Notes: a model not told the origin generated them from the letters alone. Numbered from the stretch's first letter, positions 52,797 through 62,050 are shown. The stretch is DNA of 64,000 bases from JBCFAY01 sp038562375 (GCA_038562375.1 JBCFAY010000002.1:62001-126000), one strand, 5' to 3'. Made by a program: numbers and translations.

Positions 52797-52931
52797 CGCA
52801 GGCAGCAATTTGAACAGAAAGATTGAGGTTTCAAGATTGCTTGCCCACTTCCTTGTTCGATGTACTTTTATGGGTTTTATATCTTTGAGGAACGCCCGAT
52901 AAATTATCTTTAAAGTATTATGCCATTCCAA

Positions 52932-52955
52932 GTGTATCTGTTCTCAACATTAAAC
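52932..52955 (+). repeat. Intergenic motif copy C
   Basis: Reads gtgtatctgttctcaacatt then aaac, a two-base shorter version of copies A and B. A hairpin follows at 52964. The surrounding gap (52797-53217) has no gene I can support. Confidence 0.5.
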
Positions 52956-52963
52956 CATATGAA

Positions 52964-53025
52964 TGAAGGTCGAAATCCGGAACAGTGAAACCCGGGCGCT
53001 TCGGATTCCGGCCTTCTTTATGTTT
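52964..53025 (+). terminator. Hairpin after motif C
   Basis: gaaggtcgaaatccg pairs with cggattccggccttc around a 21-base middle, then tttatgtttt. It may end the diguanylate cyclase transcript. Confidence 0.55.
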
Positions 53026-53217
53026 TCCAAAGCCTTTTATCGGGCGGTTTCTTTATTGTGTGGATTGAAGGTCATGTTTGGACGACAAAATGAGAGCTGA
53101 GCAAATCGATTTTCGAACTTTGGGGCCAATTCATGGGCGAACCCCTTCGCTTTCATCGGTCGCCCTGCTTATCGTTAGTATCTTGTATTTTAGATGAATT
53201 CATTATCGCAACCGCTA

Positions 53218-53246
53218 TTGACAAACCTTCTATTTCGTAATACTAT
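53218..53246 (+). promoter_or_regulatory. Promoter and likely PadR operator
   Basis: A perfect TTGACA, a 17-base spacer and TACTAT. The -10 box overlaps the palindrome actatatagt, and further TAGTA/TACTA repeats follow to about 53277 (tagtaagt...acttcatacta). Such inverted repeats at the start site suggest autorepression by the PadR protein encoded next. Confidence 0.75.
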
Positions 53247-53301
53247 ATAGTAGTAGTAAGTAATACTTCATACTAGTTATACAGAATAGCGAGGAATGAT
53301 T

Positions 53302-53631
53302 ATGCTGGAGAACTTAACGGAAATGCTCAAAGGCGTGCTTGAGGGCTGCGTCCTTGAAATAATAAGCCGCAAAGAAACTTACGGCTACGAAATCACGCGG
53401 CGGCTGAACGCCCTCGGTTTCACAGATGTCGTGGATGGAACGGTGTACACCATCCTGGTGCGGCTTGAAAAAAACAAGCTGGTGGAGGTCACCAAGCAGC
53501 CCTCCGACATGGGGCCGCCCCGCAAGTTTTTCGTGCTCAACGCCGCAGGGCGTGAGGAACTGCGGAGGTTCTGGGAAAAATGGGAATTCGTATCGTCAAA
53601 AATCATCGAGTTAAAGGAGCAAAAATCATGA
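53302..53631 (+). CDS. PadR family transcriptional regulator
   Basis: A 109-residue winged-helix repressor of the short PadR-s2 type. The DNA-binding part reads LEIISRKETYGYEITRRLNALG...DGTVYTILVRLEKNKLVE, then MGPPRKFFVLNAAGREELRRF of the wing and dimer helix. I use the ATG at 53302 (gagga 6 bases before) rather than the one at 53296, which abuts the site. It controls the DUF1048 and ABC genes in the same operon, probably responding to a drug or envelope stress, which is inferred from family. Confidence 0.93.
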   Translation: MLENLTEMLKGVLEGCVLEIISRKETYGYEITRRLNALGFTDVVDGTVYTILVRLEKNKLVEVTKQPSDMGPPRKFFVLNAAGREELRRFWEKWEFVSSKIIELKEQKS

Positions 53632-53975
53632 ATTTTTGGGATAAGATCACAGGAAACGACATGACGAAAGAATTGAAAGCTTTTGAATCGCGAGCCAAGA
53701 AGCTGCCTGCCGATTATCAAGCGGCCTGGGAGAAAATCAAGGCTAATCTTTGGCCGCACTCAGATTTGACCGGTCGCAACCTAATGCCGATTCTTGACGG
53801 TGTGCTCAGCCTGCTCGAAGAAACGGCGGCAGACGGCCAGAGTGCCCAAGAGGTTTTGGGTGACGATATCAAAGGCTTCTGTTCAGCGCTGGCCGGCGAA
53901 GAGGGGGCAAAGTCTTTTCGTAGTAAGTGGCGCGAGCAGCTCAACCATACTATCGCAAAGAAATTAGGTAAATAG
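53628..53975 (+). CDS. DUF1048 family protein, first copy
   Basis: A 115-residue soluble helical protein (MNFWDKITGNDMTKELKAFE...LPADYQAAWEKIKANLWPHSDL) of the DUF1048 family, function unknown. Such proteins are repeatedly found between a PadR regulator and an ABC transporter in Firmicutes. Its ATG overlaps the PadR stop (ATGA). Confidence 0.88.
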   Translation: MNFWDKITGNDMTKELKAFESRAKKLPADYQAAWEKIKANLWPHSDLTGRNLMPILDGVLSLLEETAADGQSAQEVLGDDIKGFCSALAGEEGAKSFRSKWREQLNHTIAKKLGK

Positions 53976-53984
53976 GAGGACAAG

Positions 53985-54335
53985 ATGAGAATACAAGATA
54001 TCATCGAAGGCAAAAAAGAACGGCGCGCGCACATGGCGCGCGTCAAAGCGCTCCCGCAAGATTATCAGATTGTTTATAAAGAGATTCAAAAATATCTGTT
54101 TAAGGTCGGCCCTGTTGATCTAACCGAAGGGACGGGTCTGCTATCGGGAATTGTTGATCTTTTTGAAGAGGGTACAGCCTTGGGGAAAGGCGTGCTCGAA
54201 GTAACGGGCAGCGACGTAGCGGCTTTCTGCGACGATCTAACCAAAGATTCAAAAACTTACGCCGACATCTACCAAGAATCTGTTGACCAGGAAGTTTACA
54301 AGGCTATGAAAAAAGTTACGGATAAAACAAAGTAA
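53985..54335 (+). CDS. DUF1048 family protein, second copy
   Basis: A 116-residue paralogue of the preceding protein (LPQDYQIVYKEIQKYLFKVG..., DVAAFCDDLTKDSKTYADIY). taggagg precedes the ATG. The tandem pair may form a heterodimer, which is a guess. It lies 14 bases before the ATPase gene. Confidence 0.88.
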   Translation: MRIQDIIEGKKERRAHMARVKALPQDYQIVYKEIQKYLFKVGPVDLTEGTGLLSGIVDLFEEGTALGKGVLEVTGSDVAAFCDDLTKDSKTYADIYQESVDQEVYKAMKKVTDKTK

Positions 54336-54349
54336 AAGAGGATATCGGG

Positions 54350-55108
54350 ATGGAAAAAGCAATTGAAGTAAAAGGGCTTCAAAAGTCCTTTAAGAAACTT
54401 CATGTCCTGAAAGGCGTGGATTTTGAGGTGGAAAAAGGCAGTATTTTCGCCTTACTCGGCTCCAACGGCGCGGGCAAGACGACGATTGTCAGAATCCTCA
54501 CCACGCTGCTCAAACCGGATGGCGGGAATGCTACCGTCAACGGCTTCGACATTACATCAAAGCCTGGCTATGTACGGCAGTCCATCAGCCTCACCGGGCA
54601 GTTTGCCGCCGTGGACGAGATATTGACAGGGCGAGAAAATCTCATCATGATCGCCAAGCTGCGGCACCTTGCCAATCCGCGTCAGACGACGGACGATTTA
54701 CTGAAACGCTTTAACTTGACCGAGGCCGCCGACCGCAGAGTTTCCACCTATTCGGGCGGTATGCGCCGCAGGCTCGACATCGCCATGAGCCTTGCTGGAA
54801 CGCCCTCCGTCATATTCCTCGACGAGCCGACGACCGGGCTTGACCCGGAGGGACGGCTTGAAGTCTGGAAAACCATCAAGGAGCTTGCTGGCGGCGGTAC
54901 AACAATCTTGCTAACGACGCAGTATTTGGAGGAAGCGGAACAGCTTGCGGATCGAATCGCCATTCTGCATGAGGGCCGGATTATCGCCAACGGCACGCTC
55001 GCGGAGCTAAAGAAACTGTTCCCGTCCGCAAAGGTGGAGTATGTTGAAAAACAGCCGACGTTGGAGGAGATATTCCTCGCAATCATCGGCAAGAAGGGTG
55101 AAAAATAA
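54350..55108 (+). CDS. Drug-resistance type ABC transporter ATPase (DrrA-like)
   Basis: A 252-residue export ATPase with Walker A GSNGAGKTTIV, signature YSGGMRRRLDIA, Walker B VIFLDEPTTGLDPEGR and H-loop TTQYLEEAEQ. The set resembles the daunorubicin DrrA family. Its stop touches the start of the permease gene. Confidence 0.93.
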   Translation: MEKAIEVKGLQKSFKKLHVLKGVDFEVEKGSIFALLGSNGAGKTTIVRILTTLLKPDGGNATVNGFDITSKPGYVRQSISLTGQFAAVDEILTGRENLIMIAKLRHLANPRQTTDDLLKRFNLTEAADRRVSTYSGGMRRRLDIAMSLAGTPSVIFLDEPTTGLDPEGRLEVWKTIKELAGGGTTILLTTQYLEEAEQLADRIAILHEGRIIANGTLAELKKLFPSAKVEYVEKQPTLEEIFLAIIGKKGEK

Positions 55109-55882
55109 ATGGAAACCGTAAAGAAACACTTTTTCAGCGATATGGGCGTTATGCTCGGGCGTTCCATGCGCCATATTACCCGCAGTATGGATACCATCAT
55201 CACGGTCTGCCTTACCCCGATTGCGATGATGCTGCTGTTCGTCTATGTACTGGGCGGCGCGATTCAGACCGGAACGGATAACTATGTCAATTATCTGCTC
55301 CCCGGCATCCTGCTGATGGCGATTGCGAGCGGCATCTCCTATACGGCTTTCCGTCTGTTTATGGATATGCAGCGGGGCATATTCGAGCGGTTCCACTCCA
55401 TGCCGATTGCGCGTTCGGCAGCGTTGTGGGGGCACGTGCTGACCTCGCTTGTATCCAATGCGATTTCGGTTGTCGTCATCATTCTGGTGGCGCTTATTAT
55501 GGGCTTTCGCTCGTCGGCGGGAATACTGCCATGGCTTGCCGTGGCCGGTATCCTCGCGCTGTTCACGCTCGCCTTGACATGGATCGCGGCGATCGCCGGA
55601 CTGTCCGCAAAATCGGTGGACGGCGCGAGCGCCTTTGCCTACCCGCTTCTCTTCCTTCCGTTTATCAGCTCGGCGTTTGTACCGACCGAATCGATGCCTC
55701 CGGCCGTTCGCGCCTTTGCCGAAAACCAGCCGGTGACCTCCATTGTGGATGCGATGCGATCCCTGCTCGCCGGGCAGCCTGTCGGCAATGACATTTGGGT
55801 CGCGCTCGCATGGTGCTTGGGTATTTTGATCGTTGCGTATATTGTCGCAATGCGGGCTTATAAACGCAAAGCGGCAAATTAA
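55109..55882 (+). CDS. ABC-2 type transporter permease (DrrB-like)
   Basis: A 257-residue membrane subunit with six helices of the ABC-2 family, including GSSxxQ-type ALWGHVLTSLVSNAISVVVI and LSAKSVDGASAFAYPLLFLP. The ATG follows the ATPase stop directly. With the ATPase it forms an exporter of unknown substrate, regulated by the PadR protein. Confidence 0.9.
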   Translation: METVKKHFFSDMGVMLGRSMRHITRSMDTIITVCLTPIAMMLLFVYVLGGAIQTGTDNYVNYLLPGILLMAIASGISYTAFRLFMDMQRGIFERFHSMPIARSAALWGHVLTSLVSNAISVVVIILVALIMGFRSSAGILPWLAVAGILALFTLALTWIAAIAGLSAKSVDGASAFAYPLLFLPFISSAFVPTESMPPAVRAFAENQPVTSIVDAMRSLLAGQPVGNDIWVALAWCLGILIVAYIVAMRAYKRKAAN

Positions 55883-55883
55883 A

Positions 55884-55940
55884 CCAGCGGCAGGATTTTG
55901 GACGAATTTTATTGCGGAGTCCAAATCCGCCGCTGTTTTC
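55884..55940 (+). terminator. Terminator of the PadR operon
   Basis: cagcggcaggattttggac pairs with gtccaaatccgccgctg, followed by TTTTC, directly after the permease stop. Confidence 0.8.
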
Positions 55941-56049
55941 ATAAAGGGGATGCTTCATTGCATCGATGATCCGGCTATCGACTATCCGCTATTCCTTCGC
56001 ACCAATTTGGATATTTTGCCCGCAGTTTTTAAGTTCATCGAACAGCGCG

Positions 56050-59000
56050 TCAAAAAAGGCCGATCTGCTCATATTCCGGCGTCTTCCTGCGCTCAAGCGC
56101 TTGCCCCGTCAGGACGGATTCCTCGGGCAGGACCGCAAGAAAAGGCGAGCGCGTAGGGGCACTCAGGAGAATCAGTTCGTCCTGTGCCCTTGTCATGCCG
56201 ACATAAAGAAGCCGCCTTTCCTCATCATAATTACATTCGCCGCTGCGGTTCTTTAAAGGGATGTACCCGTCCTTTACGCCGCACAGAAACACGACGGGAA
56301 ACTCCAGGCCCTTAGCCCCATGCAGCGTCATGAGCGAAACCGCATCCGGGGAGTAGCGCCTCCCGCCGCTTCGCAGCACATCGCCTTCCTGCCCAAGCAG
56401 AAGATTTTGCAGCAGGGAACGCATCCCTTTGTGTAAAACAGCCATGTTTAAAAGGATCTCCATGCACCCGGCATCCTGAAGCCCGGCGTCACGGATCCAG
56501 CTTTCCAGCAATTCATACGGTTTTGCCCCGGAAACGAGGGGCTCGTATTTGCACAGCAGCTCTAAAAAATCGGGAAGGCCGGCCGGAGCGGAGGGCAGGC
56601 AGCCCTCTGCGACTGCCGAAAAAGAAGCTATGCTTTTTTCGGCTGCGGCATAACGCTTGAGAAACTCTTTCAAAAGCTCCCCTTTGCACATAGCCACCGA
56701 CCCCAGGCATACCCGCAGGGAGACAAGATCGTTTGGGGCGAGTAAAAAGCGGAAAAAAGCGACCGCCTTGCGAATCTCCGGATCGGCGAGGAACTCGTCC
56801 CGCCCGGCGACGATATATGGGATGCCCTCCTTCAAAAGGTGCTGCTCCAGCACCTTTGCCTGGCGGTTGGTCCGATATAGCACGGCGATATCGGAGAAGC
56901 CCCTTGCGAGCCGTGAAACGGCCCTTTCCCCGCTTGAGGCGGGCAATGCGTGGGCGTCAAGCATGTCGATGCCGCCGACCAGACGATTGATCTCTTTGGC
57001 CACAAACAGCGCCTCTGCAAACTCGTCGTCCGCTTCCAGAAGCCGGACCCTGCCGCCGCTTTCCCGCTTGGCCTCCAGTGCGGCCCCATCCTTTTCGGTC
57101 TGCCCTTGCAGGATGACCGAGCGGGCGCATCCGACGATCTCGGGCGTGGAGCGGTAGTTTTGCGTCAGGCGGAACAGCCGGGCCTGCGGCTGTTCCGTAA
57201 AAAGGCGCTCGAAGCAAAGGGCGTCCGCTCCCCGGAAGCCGTAAATCGACTGGTCGGGGTCACCGATCACAAAAATTCCGGCGCTGTGTTTGCCCCACGC
57301 CCGAATGAGGCGGTACTGAACGGGATTGATGTCCTGGAATTCGTCCACGAGCAGATGGGAAAAGGGCTTGTAAAGGCTTTGATCCGCTCCGGCGTCCACA
57401 CCCTCAAACAGCTCGAGCGTCTTTAAAAGGATGTCGTCGTAATCAAGAACATCGTATTGTGCAAGCTGTCCGCAGTATGAATCATATATCCCGGGCAGAA
57501 GATCGGGGTTCCCCTCCCGGGGCAGGGCGCCGCTCTTGACCAGGGAGATTGCCCGCAAAACATCCCTGGGCGAACTTTTTATTCGAAGACCCCTTAAAAT
57601 CTCCTCGACGATGGAGAGCGAATCCTGCTCGTCGATCACCGTAATATCTCCGTCCTTCTTGGATAGAAGCTGCAGACATATGGCGTGAAATGTCCCTATG
57701 GTCATGGCCTTCACGATTTGTCCATCGCCGAAGTGTTTTATAAGCCGGGCACGCATCTCCTGTGCAGCCCTGTTGGTGAATGTAACCGCGGTGATCTGCG
57801 AAGGGGAAACGCCGCATGTTTGCACAAGGAACGCGATCCTGTTTACAAGCGTCCTCGTTTTCCCGGTGCCGGGTCCCGCGATCACCGCAATGACGGAATC
57901 AGCGGCGCAGACGGCCTCCCGCTGCTCTTGGTTTAGTCCGTCGAATGTGTCCGGGCCCGCCGCCTGGGCTTCGTTCCCGTCTTTCTTGCGCGGTGGGGCG
58001 GCCGCCGGCTCCGGCACCGCATGGGCTTTGCCTGCCGGGCTTTTTGGTTTCCGAGCGGGCCTGGCGCCCAAGGCGCCGCTTTGTTCCCCGTCAAAAAGGG
58101 ATTGCTGGCCGGAAAGCAGATCGATCGTCTGTTTGTCCAGAATCTTGATCTTTCCGTACTCTCCGTCATATCCGGGCAGGATCTCTACTTCCCCGGACCG
58201 GAGCCTGCGGATGCCCTCGGCAACAAAAGGGCCCGCCTTGCGCTCGATATCGCCTAGCTGCGCCTCGCGAAGGATGAACAGCTCCGGGCCGAGGGTTTGG
58301 AGCAGGCGTTCGTATTCTTCCTGCACTTTCCTGCCCGCTAAGGATAAGCCGGTCGAGGCAGCAATCACCTCGCGCAGGGGGATCAGGCTTTCAAAATGCT
58401 TGGTTGTAGGAGGGACGAAGCCCTCCTCTCTGTCCGCGAGCAGCTCGACCCGATGAAGCACCCCCACCGTGATCCTGCCGCCGCAAACAGGGCAGATTCC
58501 CGAAGCAGCCAGGGTATCCGCGGGCTTCAGGCATACCCCGCAGTTCCGGTGCCCGTCATAGTGGTACTTCCCTTCCTCCGGGAAAAACTCGATCGTGCCG
58601 AAAAACTCCTTTGTATCGCAGTTTTGAAGCGCCCGCAGGATGTGCGGATACGAAAGTTCGGTGTCGAAAAGGTTGGCTTCCCGCGCGAGGTTTGCCGGAG
58701 AATGAGCGTCGGAATTTGAAACCAGCGTAAAGCGGTCCAAAGCTGAGATACGCCGGTTCATGGCCGGATCGGAAGAAAGTCCGGTTTCAAGCGCGTGGAT
58801 ATAGCGCGTCAGATCCCCGAAGCATTCCTCGATGCCGTCAAAGCCGGAATAGGCGCCGAACAAGGAGAAATGGGGAGTCCAAATGTGAGCGGGAATGAAG
58901 ATCGCCTCGGGACATGCGTTCAGCGTGATCTCCAGAAGATCCCTGCTGTCCAGGCCCAGGATCGGCCTGCCGTCGGAGTGCAGGTTGCCGATGGCCTCGA

Positions 59001-59364
59001 GCCTCTGGGAAAGGGCTTCGGCGCTCTCCAAGCTGGGGAGGAGGATCAGATTGTGGACCTTGCGTACCTTCCCGTTCTTCTTATAGATGGAGCTGATTTC
59101 GCCGGAGATCACAAAATGGGGGTTTCTATTACTTCCCGCGGTACCATCCTCCCGGCGGAACTCGTCTTTGAGCGCATAAAGCCCCTCTGCGGCCGGGGTG
59201 AGCTTTTCCCTGAGCTCCTCGCGCCAAGCCGGATGGGTGAAATCCCCCGTTCCAATCAGATCAAGGCCCTTGCGCCGTGCCCACAGCTCGAGCATTTCGG
59301 GGATGCAGTCCTTGCTGGTTGCCCTTGAATATCTCGAATGAATATGAAAATCGGCAATGAACAT
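56050..59364 (-). CDS. Endonuclease Q-like PHP nuclease fused to a UvrD-family helicase
   Basis: A 1104-residue two-part protein. Residues 1-410 match the PHP/TIGR00375 family that includes endonuclease Q, an enzyme cutting DNA 5' of deaminated bases: metal ligands DFHIHS (H7, H9), GTGDFTHP (D41, H44), E89, H104, H160 and NSDAHS (D219, H221), and a zinc knuckle CGVC...CPVCGG (275-294) followed by GVLHRVELLADR. A flexible Ala/Pro/Lys-rich linker (about 425-472) leads to a complete SF1 UvrD helicase: Walker A AGPGTGKTRT (496-505), VDEFQD (673-678), GDPDQSIYGFRGA, TLHGAKGLEF and YVGMTRAQDE. The best start is ATG at 59364, 8 bases after gggg. Fusion of this kind exists in databases as hypothetical repair helicases; joint function is inferred. 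Confidence 0.92.
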   Translation of the reverse strand: MFIADFHIHSRYSRATSKDCIPEMLELWARRKGLDLIGTGDFTHPAWREELREKLTPAAEGLYALKDEFRREDGTAGSNRNPHFVISGEISSIYKKNGKVRKVHNLILLPSLESAEALSQRLEAIGNLHSDGRPILGLDSRDLLEITLNACPEAIFIPAHIWTPHFSLFGAYSGFDGIEECFGDLTRYIHALETGLSSDPAMNRRISALDRFTLVSNSDAHSPANLAREANLFDTELSYPHILRALQNCDTKEFFGTIEFFPEEGKYHYDGHRNCGVCLKPADTLAASGICPVCGGRITVGVLHRVELLADREEGFVPPTTKHFESLIPLREVIAASTGLSLAGRKVQEEYERLLQTLGPELFILREAQLGDIERKAGPFVAEGIRRLRSGEVEILPGYDGEYGKIKILDKQTIDLLSGQQSLFDGEQSGALGARPARKPKSPAGKAHAVPEPAAAPPRKKDGNEAQAAGPDTFDGLNQEQREAVCAADSVIAVIAGPGTGKTRTLVNRIAFLVQTCGVSPSQITAVTFTNRAAQEMRARLIKHFGDGQIVKAMTIGTFHAICLQLLSKKDGDITVIDEQDSLSIVEEILRGLRIKSSPRDVLRAISLVKSGALPREGNPDLLPGIYDSYCGQLAQYDVLDYDDILLKTLELFEGVDAGADQSLYKPFSHLLVDEFQDINPVQYRLIRAWGKHSAGIFVIGDPDQSIYGFRGADALCFERLFTEQPQARLFRLTQNYRSTPEIVGCARSVILQGQTEKDGAALEAKRESGGRVRLLEADDEFAEALFVAKEINRLVGGIDMLDAHALPASSGERAVSRLARGFSDIAVLYRTNRQAKVLEQHLLKEGIPYIVAGRDEFLADPEIRKAVAFFRFLLAPNDLVSLRVCLGSVAMCKGELLKEFLKRYAAAEKSIASFSAVAEGCLPSAPAGLPDFLELLCKYEPLVSGAKPYELLESWIRDAGLQDAGCMEILLNMAVLHKGMRSLLQNLLLGQEGDVLRSGGRRYSPDAVSLMTLHGAKGLEFPVVFLCGVKDGYIPLKNRSGECNYDEERRLLYVGMTRAQDELILLSAPTRSPFLAVLPEESVLTGQALERRKTPEYEQIGLF

Positions 59365-59396
59365 AACCAAACCCCGCGCTTTCCGATAATGACGAT

Positions 59397-59402
59397 ATTA
59401 TA
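59397..59402 (-). promoter_or_regulatory. Putative -10 box of the PHP-UvrD gene
   Basis: A perfect TATAAT on the minus strand, 32 bases before the ATG. No good -35 box is seen (GTTAAT at 18 bases), so the call is weak. Confidence 0.35.
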
Positions 59403-59570
59403 ACATAATAGGCCGTTATTATTAACCTCGGAATGCCTGCATCCTTTGGGCCGTTATTGTCGGCCGGATTTAATGTTCGGACGCTTTATGTCGATCCAAT
59501 TCAAGGCGCATCTTTTAGGCAGCTGAATCCAAGTTCGAATATTGCCCCGAATCAGTCGGCGTTCAGGCAA

Positions 59571-59608
59571 TTAAAAGGCCTCCTGCCGTTATCCGCAACA
59601 GGAGGCCT
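59571..59608 (-). terminator. Terminator of the chemotaxis receptor gene
   Basis: A 10-bp perfect stem (aggcctcctg / caggaggcct) with a 13-base loop, followed on the minus strand by TTTTAATT, 87 bases after the receptor stop. Confidence 0.8.
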
Positions 59609-59694
59609 GATTGTTTGTTCCGGGCCGGTTTGCGCCTGCGCACATATGCCCAAATCGCTGTTCGTCAATCGATGTGCGTCGTCTTTTTATTCGC

Positions 59695-61638
59695 CTACTT
59701 TACGGAGGCTCTGTCTTTCTGGCGGTTCAATCGGAACTGGCTGACCAAATTCTTCAGCATTTCCGCCTGGCGGGACAGCTCCTCCGACGTAGCCGCCGCT
59801 TCTTCGGAGGTCGCAGAGTTGGTCTGTACCACCGTCGCGAGCTGCTCAATGCCGTTGTTGATCTGCGCAATGGCGCCGGCCTGTTCATTGGATGCCTTCG
59901 CTATTTCGCTGACCAACTGCGCCGCTTTTCCCACGCTTCCCACAATGGAATCAAGCGCTGCCGACGTATCGTCCGCGATTTTCGTGCCCGCTTCCGTCTT
60001 GGCGATGGAGCCTTCAATCAGTTCCGCCGTCTCCATAGCCGCGCTGGCGCTATGCGCCGCGAGATTGCGCACCTCCTCCGCCACCACCGCGAAGCCCCTG
60101 CCGTGTTCGCCCGCGCGGGCCGCCTCCACCGCCGCGTTCAGCGCGAGAAGGTTGGTCTGGAATGCGATGTCGTCGATTACCTTGATGATCTTCGAGATGC
60201 TGCGCGACGCCTCGCTGATCTCCTCCATCGCCCCCTGCATGGCCCTCATGCTTTCGTTCCCGCGGGACGCCTCGGTTGTCGCACGGCCGGCAAGCTCGTT
60301 GGCATTGTTCGCGCTCAGCGCGTTCTGCCGCGTCTGCGCCGCGATCTGCGTGATGGACGCTGTCAGCTCCTCAATGGCGCTGGCCTGCTCCGTAGCGCCC
60401 TGCGCTATCTCCTGGCTTCCGTCGGACATCTGTCCCGTTCCGATCGCCACCTGGTCTGCCGCAGTCCCGATCTCGGAGAGCACGCTGCTCATGATGGAGA
60501 TAATTCGATTAATAGAATCCTTGAGCATCACAAAATCGCCGTGGTATTCGGAGACAATCGCTTCGGTCAGATCGCCCTCGGACAGACGCCCCAGCACATG
60601 CGCTATTTCGTTGATATATCCTTTCATCTCGCCGACGGCGCAGGTCAGGCTTTCCGCGATCTGCGCGTAGATTTCATAAAGCTCCTGCGTATCCTGATCG
60701 GCAGTGCCGACCGTGATGTCGCAATACAGCTCGCCCTGCGCCAACCTGCCGATGTTGGCAAGCACCTTACGCGCTTCCTCGCGCTGGTAACGCGCTTGCT
60801 TTTCGGATATGGCGTTCATATGCCCGATGTTTTTGAATGCCCCGCGCACCTCTTTGTCCAGTATGCCGGCAAGCTGGCCGATCTCGTCGCGCGACCGGAT
60901 ACGGATCGGCGTGTCCAGTTCGCCCGCCGCCAGCGCGTTGGCGCAATGTGCGGCGTCCTTGATGGGCTTGGTGATGTAGTTTGCCAGCAGCCATCCGAGC
61001 AGCACGCTTACCAGTATCCCCGCCGCCGAAATAACGATGGCTAAGGTTTGGAAGTGCTGCAGCCCGGCGTATTCGTCGGATGCATCGTAATCGACGCCGA
61101 CGAAGCCCACAACGTCCCCGTTGCTGTCCAGTATCGGGGAATAGGCGCTGACAAGGGCTCCCCAGCCTTCCTGAACCTCGATGGCGCTGCCCTTATACGG
61201 CTGCCCGCCCCACACCGTCTCAAAACCGACAAGCGTCTCCTCGACATCCCCGACGTGTGAAAAATCCTCTTCGGCAGAGCCGTCGACCAGATAGATGAAC
61301 TGACCGTCCTCCGCCTTCTTCATCGTGTAGATATACTTAGAGCCCGTCACCTCCCGTGCCTGGCTCAATTCATTGCGGATCGCAGCGTATGCTTCCGTTT
61401 GCTCGTCCTCAAGGGTGTCGATGCTTTTTAAACCCTCCGCATCGATGACACCCGATAGCGACAACGCGATACTATACGCGTTGTCGGCCGTGTTTTGGAC
61501 AATGATGTTATAGCTGATCGTATACAGTATCATGCCCATCGAGCCTACAACCAGTACCAAAACAAGGGAAATGGGGATCATTATTTTTGTTTTCAGCCTT
61601 CTGAACAGAGGGATCTGCACCGTCTGTGTGCTTTTCAT
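59695..61638 (-). CDS. Methyl-accepting chemotaxis protein
   Basis: A 647-residue receptor. Two membrane helices (about 20-45 and 193-216) flank a dCache-like extracellular domain; a HAMP-like segment with PIKDAAHCANALAAGELDTP follows. Further methylation-helix sequence precedes the signalling tip, whose core reads IIKVIDDIAFQTNLLALNAA then VEAARAGEHGRGFAVVA. No C-terminal CheR-tethering pentapeptide is present. It has a reverse-facing neighbour and no chemotaxis genes nearby, so it is an orphan receptor. An aaggaaag site precedes the ATG. Confidence 0.94.
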   Translation of the reverse strand: MKSTQTVQIPLFRRLKTKIMIPISLVLVLVVGSMGMILYTISYNIIVQNTADNAYSIALSLSGVIDAEGLKSIDTLEDEQTEAYAAIRNELSQAREVTGSKYIYTMKKAEDGQFIYLVDGSAEEDFSHVGDVEETLVGFETVWGGQPYKGSAIEVQEGWGALVSAYSPILDSNGDVVGFVGVDYDASDEYAGLQHFQTLAIVISAAGILVSVLLGWLLANYITKPIKDAAHCANALAAGELDTPIRIRSRDEIGQLAGILDKEVRGAFKNIGHMNAISEKQARYQREEARKVLANIGRLAQGELYCDITVGTADQDTQELYEIYAQIAESLTCAVGEMKGYINEIAHVLGRLSEGDLTEAIVSEYHGDFVMLKDSINRIISIMSSVLSEIGTAADQVAIGTGQMSDGSQEIAQGATEQASAIEELTASITQIAAQTRQNALSANNANELAGRATTEASRGNESMRAMQGAMEEISEASRSISKIIKVIDDIAFQTNLLALNAAVEAARAGEHGRGFAVVAEEVRNLAAHSASAAMETAELIEGSIAKTEAGTKIADDTSAALDSIVGSVGKAAQLVSEIAKASNEQAGAIAQINNGIEQLATVVQTNSATSEEAAATSEELSRQAEMLKNLVSQFRLNRQKDRASVK

Positions 61639-61747
61639 CCGTCTTTCCTTTCATGCTACCTGCAACTACGCGCCCGCCCCCGCGTTGGCTGTGGAAGGGT
61701 TGCCTCGTTGCCGTCCGCTTTTTCAATACTTGTCAAAATCGCTGTCT

Positions 61748-62050
61748 TCAATTGGATGCGGGACACACGGCGCCTTTCTTGCCGCCGATACGCATTTCTG
61801 CCCCGGCATACTGTCCGCCGTCCCTTAGTCTGACCTTCCCGCAAGGTGTTTCATCGTCTCCGCCCGGGCAGGCGGGTCCTTGGCCGTGCCGATGCCCGCA
61901 GCAAGCCTGCGCGCTCCCTTCGGGACCCCACCGCGAAGCATTTGCCTTGTTACCAGCATGAACCGCCGTTACCGCCGCGCTCAGCACAAGAAAGATGAAA
62001 TCACCTGCTTTCTTATGCGTTTTTGCGCAGACTGTTTTTGTGTTTCTTGA
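61748..62050 (-). pseudogene. Possible remnant of a small NusG-domain-II-like gene
   Basis: A minus-strand frame with a membrane-like start (KKAGDFIFLVLSAAVTAVHAG) and a Cys/Gly-rich tail (GGKKGAVCPASN, then stop) resembles the layout of NusG domain II proteins, but the usual cysteines and a normal start codon are missing; a cggagga site is followed by no ATG, GTG or TTG at proper spacing. I am not sure this was ever a gene. Confidence 0.25.

Noticed and set aside
44491..52955. Integron attC sites at the three motif copies
   Set aside because: Only copy A has a GTTAAAC-like core, no paired RYYYAAC end and no integrase or gene cassettes are seen.
59611..61044. Long plus-strand frame of 477 codons
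   Set aside because: Antisense of the chemotaxis receptor gene, arginine/leucine-rich with no family resemblance.
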